Shown here in pieces: positions 38,346-49,618 of a stretch of DNA of 64,000 nucleotides. The first letter of the stretch is position 1, and the number at the start of each line of letters is the position of its first letter. Location of the stretch: assembly GCA_028023455.1 (NCBI GenBank), contig JAQFVV010006200.1:3353738-3417737 (forward strand), read 5' to 3'. The DNA comes from Epiperipatus broadwayi (Eukaryota > Onychophora > Udeonychophora > Euonychophora > Peripatidae). The notes under the pieces are model-generated. The model worked only from the letters and a program-made list of their open reading frames with translations. It ran no database searches and was not told the origin of the DNA. The translations under genes were made by a program, and so were the position numbers.

Positions 38346-38613
38346 AGGGATGTAATCACAAATATATGATCAAATTTATATAAAAAAGATGTTTGCAGAC
38401 TTCATGCTGAACCAGCACTCACCAGTTGGCCCAGATCACAATCTCTTACACATATCTTTATTATTGTTCAACATAAATAGCTAATTATTGCAGTAATGAT
38501 AAGAGATTGTAATCTGGGTCAACTGATGAGTGGGATTCAGCATAAAATGTGCATCTTGGTGATCAAACATCATTTTCACATATCTGATCATATGTTTATG
38601 ATCACACCCCTCC
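38346..38613. repeat. F2-like inverted repeat with two decayed hammerheads
   Basis: Arms 38346-38460 and 38496-38613 are diverged reverse complements. The plus-strand arm has GGGTCAA, CTGATGA, GTGGGATTCAGCAT, AAAA, then TGTGCATC and TTGGTG. The minus-strand arm has GGGCCAA, CTGGTGA, GTGCTGGTTCAGCAT and GAAG. These match the F2 hammerheads at 44.8 and 45.7 kb, where helix II is TGCT/AGCA. Old copy inserted into the second LINE. Confidence 0.7.
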
Positions 38614-38696
38614 ACAAGATGTTAAAAGAGAATAGAAACTAATCGCTACTTTGCCTGAGAGTGGTGAAGTGAAAATTACACAACAGAAATATTTTG

Positions 38697-38912
38697 AAAC
38701 AGGCAAACTCACTATACGTATTGCCACATACAGCAAGCTAGAGTAATCAATGGATGCCAGAAGGCTTGTGCATAAAATCCCCATCTAGTGCCTACTCATC
38801 CATTGATTACCCTAGCTTGCTGTGTGTGGCAATATGTATAGTGAGTTTTGCCTGTTTTAAAACAATTATACACAAGCATAAGAAGTGGTGGTCATGTGAT
38901 GTTTATTGGTTT
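38697..38912. mobile_element. F1 repeat with 11-bp target duplication
   Basis: 216 bp between identical 11-mers GAAATATTTTG (38686-38696 and 38913-38923). Left arm AAACAGGCAAACTCACTATA..CAATGGATGCC; right arm CATTGATTACCC..GTGAGTTTTGCCTGTTTT, ending GATGTTTATTGG. It is closely related to the copy at 22.9 kb (both have the CACACA/TGTGTG variant) but lacks the hammerhead centre: the text jumps from CTACTCATCC to ATTGATTAC. Confidence 0.85.
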
Positions 38913-38940
38913 GAAATATTTTGCTGTAAACATCAATGTT

Positions 38941-39905
38941 TCTAGATTAAAAAGAATAAAAGTGAAGGATGGAAAAGGGGAGAGATTTGTATTAAAGAAG
39001 TAGAGATATTTAGATACTTTATTGAATAGAAAAATAAATTATATATAAAAGTGGGAATTAAACTTGAGAAAAAAAGTGAAAAATACAATAGAACTATGTT
39101 TGTCATATATGATAAAATATGTACAATTATTTGAAATGGTATAATGGTGTCTAGGATAAAAAAAAAGGGTAGATCTGGAATGAATGAAATAAACATATCA
39201 GGTAAGAATGAATTTATGATATACAAAATTAATAAATAGTCACCATATTTCCATGAAATGTAGAGAGAGAATATATTAAAGGTACACATTTATTATGATG
39301 ACAAAGGAAGATAGATAAGTTGGCTTGAGAAAATGAATTGAGTTGTGGTAAATGAATTTGAATATAAAAAAATAGTTTGGAATTTTATAAGAATAAATAT
39401 AAAAAATTGTATGATGACACTAAAGGAAGTTTACTGTTATTTGATGCAAAGCAATAGTTTTAGATACCAAGGAAAAAAGACAAAAATGGAATAAGGATTT
39501 GTATTATAGCTGTAGTTTATGTGGAGATAGGAGGGAAAATAATGAACATTTCTTTTAGGAGTATATGATATTGGAAGAAGATTAGGATAAATTACAGAGA
39601 GAGTGGGAGAAATTTAAAGCTAAAGAGAATGGAAGATGTAGAGATTTTATGATTTTTCTTGAGGACTGGGTAGTGAAAACATAAAAACAATCTTTATTAA
39701 ATGGGGGCTTTAAATAATAGATCAGGGCTGAATAAAGAATTAGATAATACAGAGTAAGAAATAAATGAATTTATTGTGATATGTAAGGGTTTTTGGAGGA
39801 AGAAAATATTTTATCTGATTAACAGGATTTCTGGGCATATAACTTATGCAGACACTTTAGAGTTCATTTTAGAAGAAGCCACTTTATATCACATCACATG
39901 AGACT
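38941..39905 (+). pseudogene. Second LINE copy, post-RT region and 3' tail
   Basis: Continuation of the plus-strand LINE after the F2 and F1 insertions. KEKRQKWNKDLYYSCSLCGD and RRENNEHFF (39465-39560) give the C-x2-C..H motif, then EWEKFKAKENGRCRDFMIFL. The 3' tail at 39820-39900 shares CACTTTATATCACATCACAT with the other LINE tails. Many stops. Confidence 0.7.
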
Positions 39906-40265
39906 GCTCTTGTTTATACATTGTTATGTAAATTATATTTAAAGAATATAATCGGAAAGAATGGAAATAATGAATTTGTAGAAAAATAATATAAATTAGT
40001 GAATATACAAATTAAAGTGACTTTTTAGCTTTTATATTAGTATTGTAAAATGATAATGATTTTAAAACTCATGTTATTGAATTAACAAATATATTAAAAT
40101 GGAAAAAAAAAAATAGAGATATGAAGTAGAAATTATGTAAGTTAAGGTAAAGGTAGAATATGATAGCTAACTGCATTCTTTATGTTTGTGGAATAAAGAT
40201 TTTTGATTTTGATAAAGGGAAAGCCATATTTTATCATCATATTGCAAAAGATGTACTTTTTGTTT
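39906..40265. other. AT-rich DNA, nothing recognised
   Basis: Contains another possible LINE C-terminal trace (ILKWKKK..-like, 40093-40125), not firm. Confidence 0.3.
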
Positions 40266-40284
40266 TAAAAAAAAAAAAAAAAGA

Positions 40285-40400
40285 AGGCTTTGTGGTGTAA
40301 TAATTAGCACATTTACCTCCATTCCCATGACCTAGTGTTTGAATTCAATCTGAATTAATATGGCAACTTTTTCAGGTCAAAAAAAACAAATTTAGGAAGT
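40285..40400 (+). repeat. tRNA-derived SINE fragment
   Basis: GGTGTAATAATTAGCAC (A-box-like) and GTTTGAATTCAATC (degenerate B box, about 40337-40350) at tRNA-like spacing, with TTTACCTCCATTCCCATGA between. The A box is typical, but arms do not pair well enough for a functional tRNA. A long A run (40266-40282) precedes it. Confidence 0.55.
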
Positions 40401-41640
40401 AGATATTTTATATCCAATCCAGATATCCATTCAGCATTTGTTGCAAAATGGATATCTAGGTATTTTTACTCAGAGGATACAGATTATAGGTTAATCTGCA
40501 TTGATGAAACAAATAATATAAAATTTAAAAAAATACAATTTTAATATGATTACTGTATTTATATAATTAATACATTTCATATCTATATCTAATAATATTA
40601 GAAATAACAGTACCCTCTATTAGCTTGGCCTGTTTTGTCATAATTTGCAGTTCTGAATTTGGTTATTGTATAACATCTTATATTTTAATTAAGTCATAAC
40701 TAAAAAACTGTACTGTGAAGCAGCCTTTGCGAATGTTGGGGGTACATCATACTCCTATGGATACTGCCTCCATGGTTTAATCTTTTCTTTTAAAATAGTA
40801 TACACCACTTGTTAATTTCATATCTATTCTTCATTAAATATAATTTGCCCTGTTTAACATTAAATTTTAAGTAAAGCATATGGATTAAATGGTAGTTTTA
40901 ATCTATTTTGATATCTAATTATTTATATAAAAAAATAGAATAAATTGGTATAGATTGAAAACTTGACATTAATGGAAAAAGATATGATATAAAATTGTAA
41001 AAATAGAAAAATATTATTAAATATATTTAACTATTTTCATATATCCATCATAATGTAACAAGTTAAACTTTTAAAGTCCAAATTTGCTTCTCATTTTTGA
41101 ATTATCACTGTAAAATATAATTTATAAGAGCTTCATAGGTGACTCCTAATGGCATTTTAAGTTGTTTTTTATGTTTTAAGTTTGTAAACGGATATGTGAT
41201 TATTATTAATTAAAAGATAAACATCTGTTGTTAATTCGAATTGCTCAGAGGTACAATAAAGATAAACTTTTTCTAGCTTCTTAATTGAACTCTGTGAAAC
41301 AGATGGTGTTGTTGGAAGAATTAACATTAGGTGAGTTCATGTTTTTTTTTTATATTTGATTTCAATATAGCATTGTGTTTCCTCGGAAATATAATAGAGA
41401 AAGTTGTTCATTTATGAGATGTTAATATAGTTTTGTGCCTGATGTTTACATTGGTCTGACTTGCTAACTTCTTAAGATTTTAGCAATGGTAGAAAAGAGA
41501 TTAATTTTTTTTCTAATTGCATAACTTGAACTTTCTGGAACAAATAGTACTACTGAAAGATATAACATTAGGTACATTTATATGTAATATAATGAGTGTG
41601 CTACTAGCTCTAAACAAGCTTTTTTAATAAATGCCACAAG
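40401..41640. other. AT-rich DNA, nothing recognised
   Basis: No gene supported. Two similar short segments (ATTGAACTCTGTGAAACAGATGG near 41284 and CTTGAACTTTCTGGAACAAATAG near 41525) suggest an old duplication. Confidence 0.35.
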
Positions 41641-41679
41641 AGAAAGCATTTAAAATTCTCTATCTAGAATTGTCCCTAT

Positions 41680-41719
41680 TTTCAAACTGGTTTCAAGCTA
41701 GTGGTTCTCATCAGTGAAA
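41680..41719 (-). ncRNA. Diverged hammerhead motif with intact core
   Basis: Minus strand: helix I strand TTTCA, core CTGATGA (complement of 41708-41714), a 13-nt helix II segment (GAACCACTAGCTT), GAAA (complement of 41691-41694), short helix III CCAGTT, then helix I strand TGAAA. Helix I pairs perfectly over 5 bp although two base pairs differ from F1 (C-G there, U-A here): compensatory change. The helix II stem has one mismatch. It lies in a decayed F1-like repeat (about 41640-41790). Confidence 0.65.
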
Positions 41720-41805
41720 TACTAGTACATTCAGACACTAGATCTAAAATACAAACTCAAGCCCAGCATTTATTAAATACTTAACTATTAAGTATTACTA
41801 TTATA

Positions 41806-42876
41806 AGTCCACCAGAGAGAGCCAACGACTCCAGTTAACACTGTTTCTGGCTCCCTGTTTCGTTCCTTTTTTTCTAGTTCAGGGAATTAAATTTCTCTAA
41901 AACTATCCCTATTAAAAAGAGGAGTTTTTTTTAGCTCTCTTTTCATATACAAGCTATATCAACAATGTAATCACAAGTAAGCATAATTTCAACTTTTATA
42001 AAAACGCTATGTAAATATATGGCAGCCACTGAAATTACGAACGATTTCTACAGAAATTTTACCTTTTAATGAAAATTTTCATTTCACTTAATTTTGTTTA
42101 ATGAATGAGAGGGTCCAGTTGTTGGGAGGACTCCCAGGGGTCTAAATCCTAGTTCTTTTGAGGGAGGGGTCTGAGATGAGAGCGCTGTGGTGATCGTTAC
42201 CAATGTTGGTTTTTCTCATTCACAAGATAGAAAAAATAACATTATTCATGGTGTTTCTTTAACGTTATCATTATGAGTGATTTTATCCATGTATTATTGC
42301 AAAATATGTCACAGTTTGGCCTCATGATTCTAATTGCAAGTGATCCACCTTATTTAATTTTATTACTTCCAATGTTGCTATTGATAGGGCTGGCCTTTAG
42401 CTGTTTATGCGATTTTCATGGTGGATTAGAATGGTTTTCAGCAGAGACTTTTGAAGCTTGGATTTTTTCCCCCTTGTTCTCCATACGTTTTCCATAATTT
42501 TTCCAAAGTATTCAGGATTGCTCTTTTGTGAAGATATTCAAGGCCATTTGGAAGAACTGAACAGTAGATTGATTTAGTCCATATTTTATGTTATCTCCAA
42601 GTGTTTTCCTATTTCTTAACTTTCCCAATATTGTACTCCTAAAAGACTATTCATAATTGATTTCTAGACTTTACAAATAATTCCTAATTGTAACATTCAT
42701 TTGTCTTTAATGGTTAATACAAACCCTTTCCACATCCCTTTCCCTTTTCTTATGTATCCTTCCCCCTTCACTATGTTGCTCCAGAATTTCATTTTTACCA
42801 TTCTTTGTAAACCTCTTATTTAACTATATTTGTACCTTTTTTGATGAATAAACCTTCAACATTGAGAAAAAAAAAA
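41806..42876 (+). pseudogene. Retroposed polyadenylated transcript (processed copy)
   Basis: A segment of about 1.07 kb lies between identical 16-mers AAGTATTACTATTATA (41790-41805 and 42875-42890). It ends in AATAAA (42847-42852), a 14-nt gap and ten A (42867-42876). This is the signature of a LINE-mobilised mRNA or long RNA. It is less AT-rich than its surroundings. The best open frame is 42273-42497 (74 codons, starts MSDFIHVLL, with two hydrophobic segments LILLLPMLLLIGLAF-like), which may be part of a membrane protein or incidental. I do not recognise the source gene. No introns can be inferred. Confidence 0.8.
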
Positions 42877-43171
42877 GTATTACTATTATATATATATACT
42901 CTCACACGCAGAATAGTTCCCATATTTATGAATTCACTACCCACAATTCAAAGATTAAATTAAAATTTTGAATTCCTAAATTTTATATAGCATTCACTTA
43001 TATGAGTGCTTTTTTAATTTGGCCATTTCCTTAGCTTATACACTCAGAATACTAAAAGTCAGATGATCTCTTTCAATTTATTACTATATTTTTTCATAAC
43101 TACATTTTTTGCTAATTACTTTTGTTGATGTGTATTTTTTTAAAATTAAATTGTATCATGTGTGTATATAT

Positions 43172-43895
43172 ATATTATGAAACATGTTTTTGGGAATAAT
43201 TGTGTTTAATAAAATAAAATAAATTTATCAATGTTTTGGTAACATTCTCAATTGGGTGAAAAAAATAAAGCAATAATCACATGGTTATAGTAGGTAGAAT
43301 TGTTTCACATAGTTGTTGTATCATGTAAATTACTAAACATCTCATGATCACCATTTCCTATGCTTATATAAGTTGTTAAAACAGAGGCAAAACTCCATAC
43401 AGTAGTGCCCCCAGTGCAAGCCAGAGTAATCAATGGATGTGAAAAGCTTTGTGCATAAAATCCGTCTAGTGCATACTCATCCAATATTCTCAGACTAGTT
43501 TCTAGCTTATGGCTTTCATCAGTGAGGAGCCTTGGATTTGAGAGCACTGCAGCTAGGTCTCTAAAAACTAGTCTGAGAACATTGAATGAGTAGACACTAG
43601 ATAAGGATTTTATGCATAAACCTTTTTGCATCCATTGATTACTCTGGCTTGCACTATGGTTATGGAGAATTTTGCCTGTTTTAACAGCTTGTATAAGCAT
43701 AGGAAATGGGGATCATGTGATGTTTAGTAATTTACATGATACAACAACTACATGAATCAATTCTATCTACTATAACCATGTGATTATATTACAATATTTT
43801 TTTTTGACCCAGTTGAGGATGTTTTATTGAAACATCGGTAGATTTATTTTATTAAACATGGTTATTCCTAAAAATATATTTCATAAAACATCTTT
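43172..43895. repeat. Longest F1 copy: inverted dimer of about 725 bp
   Basis: Two arms of about 355 bp are reverse complements around a centre near 43540. Outer parts: AACATGTTTTTGGGAATAAT..CAATTGGG left and its counterpart CCCAGTTGAGGATG..GGTTATTCCTAAAAATA right. Next come ATCACATGGTTATAGTAGG/CTACTATAACCATGTGAT, then the standard F1 body. The left half contains a complete hammerhead (43487-43528); the right half only a remnant (AAAAACTAGTCTGAGAA, 43565-43581). The 131-codon frame at 43305-43700 is an artefact of the repeat. Confidence 0.85.
43487..43528 (-). ncRNA. Type I hammerhead ribozyme, F1, intact core
   Basis: Minus strand: TCCTCA, core CTGATGA (complement of 43516-43522), helix II segment AAGCCATAAGCTA (AGC/GCT stem), GAAA (complement of 43499-43502), CTAGTC, then TGAGAA. 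Helix III is the self-complementary ACUAGU, and the cleavage site would follow GUC. Helix I pairs over 4 bp with a fifth mismatch. Such a short helix III matches minimal type I hammerheads reported in metazoan retroelements, which are thought to act best as dimers. Confidence 0.75.
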
Positions 43896-44614
43896 TATCC
43901 ATGAAAACATTCATTTCAACATATATATATATTTATTGTACCTTTACCAAAATGAGAAACTCTCTGAACAAAAGAATCCAGTTAACTAGGATATAACTAT
44001 AGTGAACTGCAATTGGCAATTACATAACAATGACTATTAAAATAATACTGTTCTGATTAGTTCAAGATACATTCTAACATACAATATCTAATAAAACAAT
44101 ATTTTTCAATAATTAAATATAAGAAAACTTATTGAATTAAAATATCATAATACTTAGGTTCATAATAAATAATTAGGGTTCCAACTATATAATACTCAAT
44201 CTATTTATTTCACTAATAAATTTAACTTATAAACTTGCTCAATATTATAAATAAGATTCTATCAAAATAACAAATATAATTATAAAAACTCTTAACATGA
44301 GACTTCCAGTAAGGTATATTGGCTTAAACATTGAGAATACATCCCTAAAAATACATTCCCAATGGCCTAAGAATATTACTCCACCAAATTCACATTACAA
44401 AACTACCATATAATACTGTTATGTCTTAGACACACACATATAATAATCCTAAAGTATGATTTATAAATTTATTACAACAATAATAAATTATTGAATATTC
44501 CTTTAATAAAATACTAAATGGACATTTAACATTAACTAATAATTTCTTACTTATCATCTTTCTAGAAAATTTACAATTCTCCAAAAATAATAATAATAAT
44601 CTTAGGTTCATTTC
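43896..44614. other. AT-rich DNA, nothing recognised
   Basis: No gene or repeat identified. Confidence 0.4.
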
Positions 44615-44772
44615 TAATAACTAATAACTGAAACACAGGCTTATTTATACCTGTGTCTATATATATGTAATATTAGGGTATGAGCACAGACTTTCACATG
44701 ACCCACCACTCTCCACTCCATCTAATAACACTAATACACTTAAACACATATATGTTGAAAAGATAAATAATC

Positions 44773-44816
44773 ACCAATATACATATTTCATGCTAAACCA
44801 GCAATCATCAGTTGGT
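44773..44816 (-). ncRNA. Type I hammerhead ribozyme, F2 left arm
   Basis: Minus strand: helix I strand ACCAA, core CTGATGA (complement of 44805-44811), helix II TTGCTGGTTTAGCAT (TGCT/AGCA stem), GAAA (complement of 44786-44789), short helix III TATGTAT, scissile A, then helix I strand TTGGT. All core bases are present. Helix III is only 2-3 bp. Half of a second copy (TGCTGGTTTAGCAT, GATA, ..TTGGT) lies at 45250-45280, cut off at the palindrome centre. Confidence 0.8.
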
Positions 44817-45708
44817 CCAGATTATCATCTCTACACATATATACTATAAGTACTCAGCTATATATTAAGATAGACAATTCTCATACTTTAATGGACAGGC
44901 TTCAAACTACCCCACACTCCAACTCTTCAACCGTCCATCCAATTGAAAATCTGATGATGGAATGCTCAAAGGCCACCCTGAGGCCGAGATTCTTGTCACA
45001 CCCATGTTGACCTAAGGTCAATCTGAACCCCACATGTACAGGACATAATCCATTAAATACATATGCAAGGATGGGCAGACATCTCTATAATGTAATAACT
45101 GAAACACAGGCTTATTTATACCTGTGTCTCTCTATATATATATGTAATATTAGGGTATGAGCACAGACTTTCACATGACCCACCACTCTCCACTCCATCT
45201 AATAACACTGATACACTTAAACACATATATGTTGAAAAGATAAATAATCACCAATATACGTATATCATGCTAAACCAGCATATATGTTAAAAATATATAT
45301 GTGTTTAAGGGTATCAGTGTTATTAGATGGATTGGAGAGTGGTGGGTCATGTGAAAGTCTGTGCTCATATCCTAATATTACATATATATAGAGAGAGAGA
45401 CAGGTATAAATAAGCCTGTGTTTCAGTTATTACATTATAGAGATGTCTGCCCATCCTTGCATATGTATTTAATGGATTATGTCCTGTACATGTGGGGTTC
45501 AGATTGACCTTAGGTCAACATGGGTGTGACAAGAATCTCGGCCTCAGGGTGGCCTTTGAGCATTCCATCATCAGATTTTCAATTGGATGGACGGTTGAAG
45601 AGTTGGAGTGTGGGGTAGTTTGAAGCCTGTCCATTAAAGTATGAGAATTGTCTATCTTAATATATAGCTGAGTACTTATAGTATATATGTGTAGAGATGA
45701 TAATCTGG

Positions 45709-45752
45709 ACCAACTGATGATTGCTGGTTTAGCATGAAATACGTATATTGGT
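45709..45752 (+). ncRNA. Type I hammerhead ribozyme, F2 right arm
   Basis: Plus strand: ACCAA (45709-45713), CTGATGA (45714-45720), helix II TTGCTGGTTTAGCAT (45721-45735), GAAA (45736-45739), TACGTAT (45740-45746), scissile A at 45747, then TTGGT (45748-45752) pairing with the first segment. Core complete; predicted cut between 45747 and 45748. It differs from the left-arm copy only in helix III (TACGTA against TATGTA). Confidence 0.8.
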
Positions 45753-45868
45753 GATTATTTATCTTTTCAACATATATGTGTTTAAGTGTATCAGTGTTAT
45801 TAGATGGAGTGGAGAGTGGTGGGTCATGTGAAAGTCTGTGCTCATATCCTAATATTAATAACTAATAA

Positions 45869-48800
45869 TAAAACAAATTAATTAATTAACACCCTGTAGT
45901 TAAATATGATGAGGGATTTTACATGATATCTAACTACTCTTTCAAAATAAGAACAACAATAAGCAACTAAAATAACTTAATGACTCTCAACATTAAATCG
46001 ATTTAATAATTATAGTTTAGCAATAAAACATAAATAATAAAATTTTAATTTAAATATTGTATAATCTTTCTTTGTTTAATGTGGCCTTCTTAAAAAATAT
46101 AAAGTATTTGAATATTGTGGCAAATCATGTATCTCTCGTTGGTGTTGTATCAATTTAAAAATAATTATCAATGATCATACCTCCTACGATAATAATATAC
46201 TTCGTTAAGGAATCAACCATAATAGAAGTAATATCTAAGTAATCTTGATGGATCATGTGCCAAATAAGTAATAATTCAAATTATTAATTTTATGTGGATC
46301 ATGCATGTAAAATGAAAAATCAAATAAGCAACACCCAGATAAATCACAACTCATCTAAGGTATAAGTTTTAAAAACCGTTAAAAAATTTATTTATAAATT
46401 AACAATATCATACTATTATAATATAATAACAACGTAATATAAAAAATATTTACAAAAGTAAAATAAGAACTAACATTATTTAACATAAAATATATATATA
46501 TATTTACAGTAAATCTTACTAATAAATACAAAAAATAAATAAGATAGCCTTCAGTCTGGCCATTTCAAAATAAAATAAAACGTACAACAGTAATAACAAT
46601 ATATAATGCTCATTTAGTAAAATAGTATTCTATTATTTGTATTGGTAATAGTTACAATAAATTTCTCAATTTCTAAGAAAACTTAATATCACACTTATAC
46701 TGTTATAAAATATACTTCTTATGATGAAGAGCATCAATGTAAGATTATATTTTAAAATACACTCCTTAAAGTCCAACAAATAAAATATTAAAAGAAAAAT
46801 TATTAAAGACTTTTTTTGCAGTTTAGCAAAATATCATCCTAATATTTGAATATCAGAAAATTTTAAATAAAAAATATGAATATCTCCCTCTAAAAAATTA
46901 ACTATTATACAAAAATATTTAAGAGTTAATTTTATAAACTTTTGTAACTTAAATGAGTTTAAGTTATTTATAATAAAATTTAAAGAACTATCAATAAATT
47001 ATATTGCTTGATGTTTGCATTTCTTTTTGTTTTTATATTCTTACATTCATCATACCATTCAAAATCATTTTCACTATTCTCACTTTCATTCCGATTTGAA
47101 TATGCATCTGTTTGAGCTAAGTGATCTCTAATATTTGTATGAGTAACAATTGTTCTTCTCTTATGTTATATAGTATGACAATCACCAAACAGCTCAACAT
47201 TACTTGCAAAAGAAATTTCTTTATACTTCATCTTGCCCTCTCACGAATTATAAATTACAAACAGTTTAGTCATTACTTTATCAACTTATAAAACTATCCT
47301 CTATGATGATTCCTGTAGTGATAGGTAGCAATTAGAGTGTAGGATTGGAATAATAATAAGAATGACTCAAAAGATTAAGATAATATCATCATGGATACAG
47401 TGCAGATCATAAGAATAGATCCATATTCATCAGGCACCTAAGATTCAAGTCATGGTTATATTATAGCACTTATTGACAATAAGAAAATACAACTGTCCAT
47501 GGAAAATGATATACAGCCTTGTTATCTGTATACTTTAATAACTTTAATGTATGAAAATGTAATTGATATACAACAGATTTCAACATATCCCTAACACCTG
47601 GGATTTCATATGATTATTACTCTTCCGACCACCATCCTATATCTTCCACTGAATAACTCACTTAACATCGTAAAATATACAAACAGCATTCTAAAATAAT
47701 TTCCAAAACACAATATTAAAGAAACAACAAAGATCTAAATTCATTTCAAAATGTTTTTCAAAAGTTTTCATGCACAAACAATCTTGATAAACATATATCA
47801 GTAATATACATTTATTTATTTATAATTATATAATTTAAGATCAGTATTATGTCTTATTATGTACTTCAACAGATAGCATTCACAAAGATAAAACATAAAT
47901 TAAAGATATCTAATGTATGCATATTCAAGCATTCACGTTAAATAAATATTTAAATATTCTTGGGCATTTTCAAAACATCTGCATTCATCAATTCTTTTAT
48001 ATAAAAATATACATGATGATAATTTCTATCAACAGTTCATTCCACTGTTTAATATTAAATTCATACAATATGAAATACTAATTTAACATACAATTTTGAA
48101 TATATCATTTTTTAAAAAAATAATGATAAAATTATTAAGCAAAATGTAATCTAAATAATAAAAAGAAATTACCAATGATCTGAACCTATATTAAGATCAT
48201 TCATGGAAACCTGCTTCTTAGACCACACATTAAAAAAAACAACAATTATAATTATCTTGTTCATAAAATTACTTTCTGAATACCTATTTTTATTTAACAT
48301 TATAATAATAATAAAATTAACCTATTTTAAGATTAAATTTAAAATATAATAACAAAAGGTTAGTTTTAAAATTACAAAAGTAATATTCTGAATATTAACA
48401 TTTTACTTAACATAAAAAAAAGATAAAGTTTTAAAGTTATGAAAAAAAATTTCTTTTTTTCTCCTGCTCATAAGTTCAATGCTTGTCAGGAATCTTTCCA
48501 TTGCCTAGTTATGGGGGAAAGCTTTGTGCACAATCAACACCTGTACCAGTACCATTAAAAAATGTAGAAGTAATAATATAAAATCCACTAAAATGTAAGA
48601 AGGATATTAACCATCTTGTAAGATAAAATGTTTATTTCAGTCCTTTCTGAAATTTTTATCCAGGCATTTAATATCTTTGTAGAATAATAATTGAAAATCC
48701 ATTTTATATGAAATATTTTCTTACATGTTTCAGCTATTGTGTATAGCAGATATATTGCAATAAATATGATTGAAATAATATTTGCTTTTTCTACCGGTCA

Positions 48801-49610
48801 AAAACATTAGTACAAACATTGTATAATATAATGTTATTTATTTAATATGTTTACCAGCAGATATGTAGTTTATGAATTAAAATAAATATTTCTTTCTTTA
48901 AAAAAAATTATGATTTTATCCTTTTAAATGTATATCTTTTCACTAAATATTTTTCTTTTCCAGGTAAAAAGACAGATATATCATTCAAAGTATTTATTAT
49001 CTGATATAATTTCAATTTTTTAAAAATACATGTCAGAGCTCCTTTATTCCAAATATAGTTATTTTTAAAGTATATAATTTTATTTATTGATTTGATCAAT
49101 AGCAAACCTTTTAAAAACATAAAGTATTTCAAAAGTCATCTTCAATTTGTCTTTAAATACATCATTCTTAAAATGGAAGTCTATTTTGATTACTTTAAAG
49201 ACAAATTAAATGTGAATTATTATTATCAATTATATAAAAAAACAGACATTCATCATACCACAAAGCATTTTAAATTCAGTTTTAAACTTAGATGCAGAAT
49301 TTTAATTTCCTTTTCTTTCTTTCAAATTTAACACTACGATAAAGATTTTTAATAAATATCCGATTCCTCTTAATTGCCTTTAATAAACTATTTTCATTGT
49401 AATATGATAAAATTATTGTAAAAAATGTTCACTCACTCCAGGCACACTATATAAAAAATTTCAAAGTTCTTATGTTAATCTCTGGTCTTGTAGTATCTTG
49501 CTTGACATTTGGTGTTCATTGCCTCAGTATTTAAATAACTACTATCACATTCCATAGAATTATTGAAGTCCTAAGCTAAGTTTCAAGTAGGATAATCTGA
49601 CAGAGAACTT
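45869..49610. other. Long AT-rich stretch, nothing recognised
   Basis: Open frames are short and AT-driven. A hairpin formed by AATTTGTCTTTAAA (about 49143-49156) and its complement near 49192-49207 underlies two overlapping opposite-strand frames. No exon or repeat that I can name. Confidence 0.4.
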
Positions 49611-49618
49611 TGACGCTT

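Larger units (their letters stand above)
44628..45855. mobile_element. F2: 1.23-kb palindromic hammerhead element with 13-bp target duplication
   Basis: Flanked by identical 13-mers TAATAACTAATAA (44615-44627 and 45856-45868). The two halves are near-identical reverse complements (44674-45280 against 45290-45855). Within the left half a block of about 165 bp (A) recurs after 477 bp (44628-44790 and 45091-45262), separated by about 300 bp of unique sequence (B). Read on the sense strand, each half is A-B-hammerhead-A, with another half-hammerhead at the centre of the left arm. No reading frame of note. The layout, a tandem unit with one ribozyme per unit, resembles retrozymes or PLE terminal repeats. 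High arm identity suggests recent insertion. Confidence 0.9.

Noticed and set aside
43305-43700. 131-codon open frame with SLSSVYSFN and RLLTDESHKLETSLRILDE
   Set aside because: It lies wholly inside the F1 inverted dimer; similar fragments appear in other F1 copies (38754-38945, 62285-62494), so it is repeat sequence and not a gene.
44628-45262. LTR retrotransposon (A-B-A layout as two LTRs)
   Set aside because: No TG..CA ends, primer-binding site, polypurine tract or coding region, and the repeats are only about 165 bp with hammerheads.
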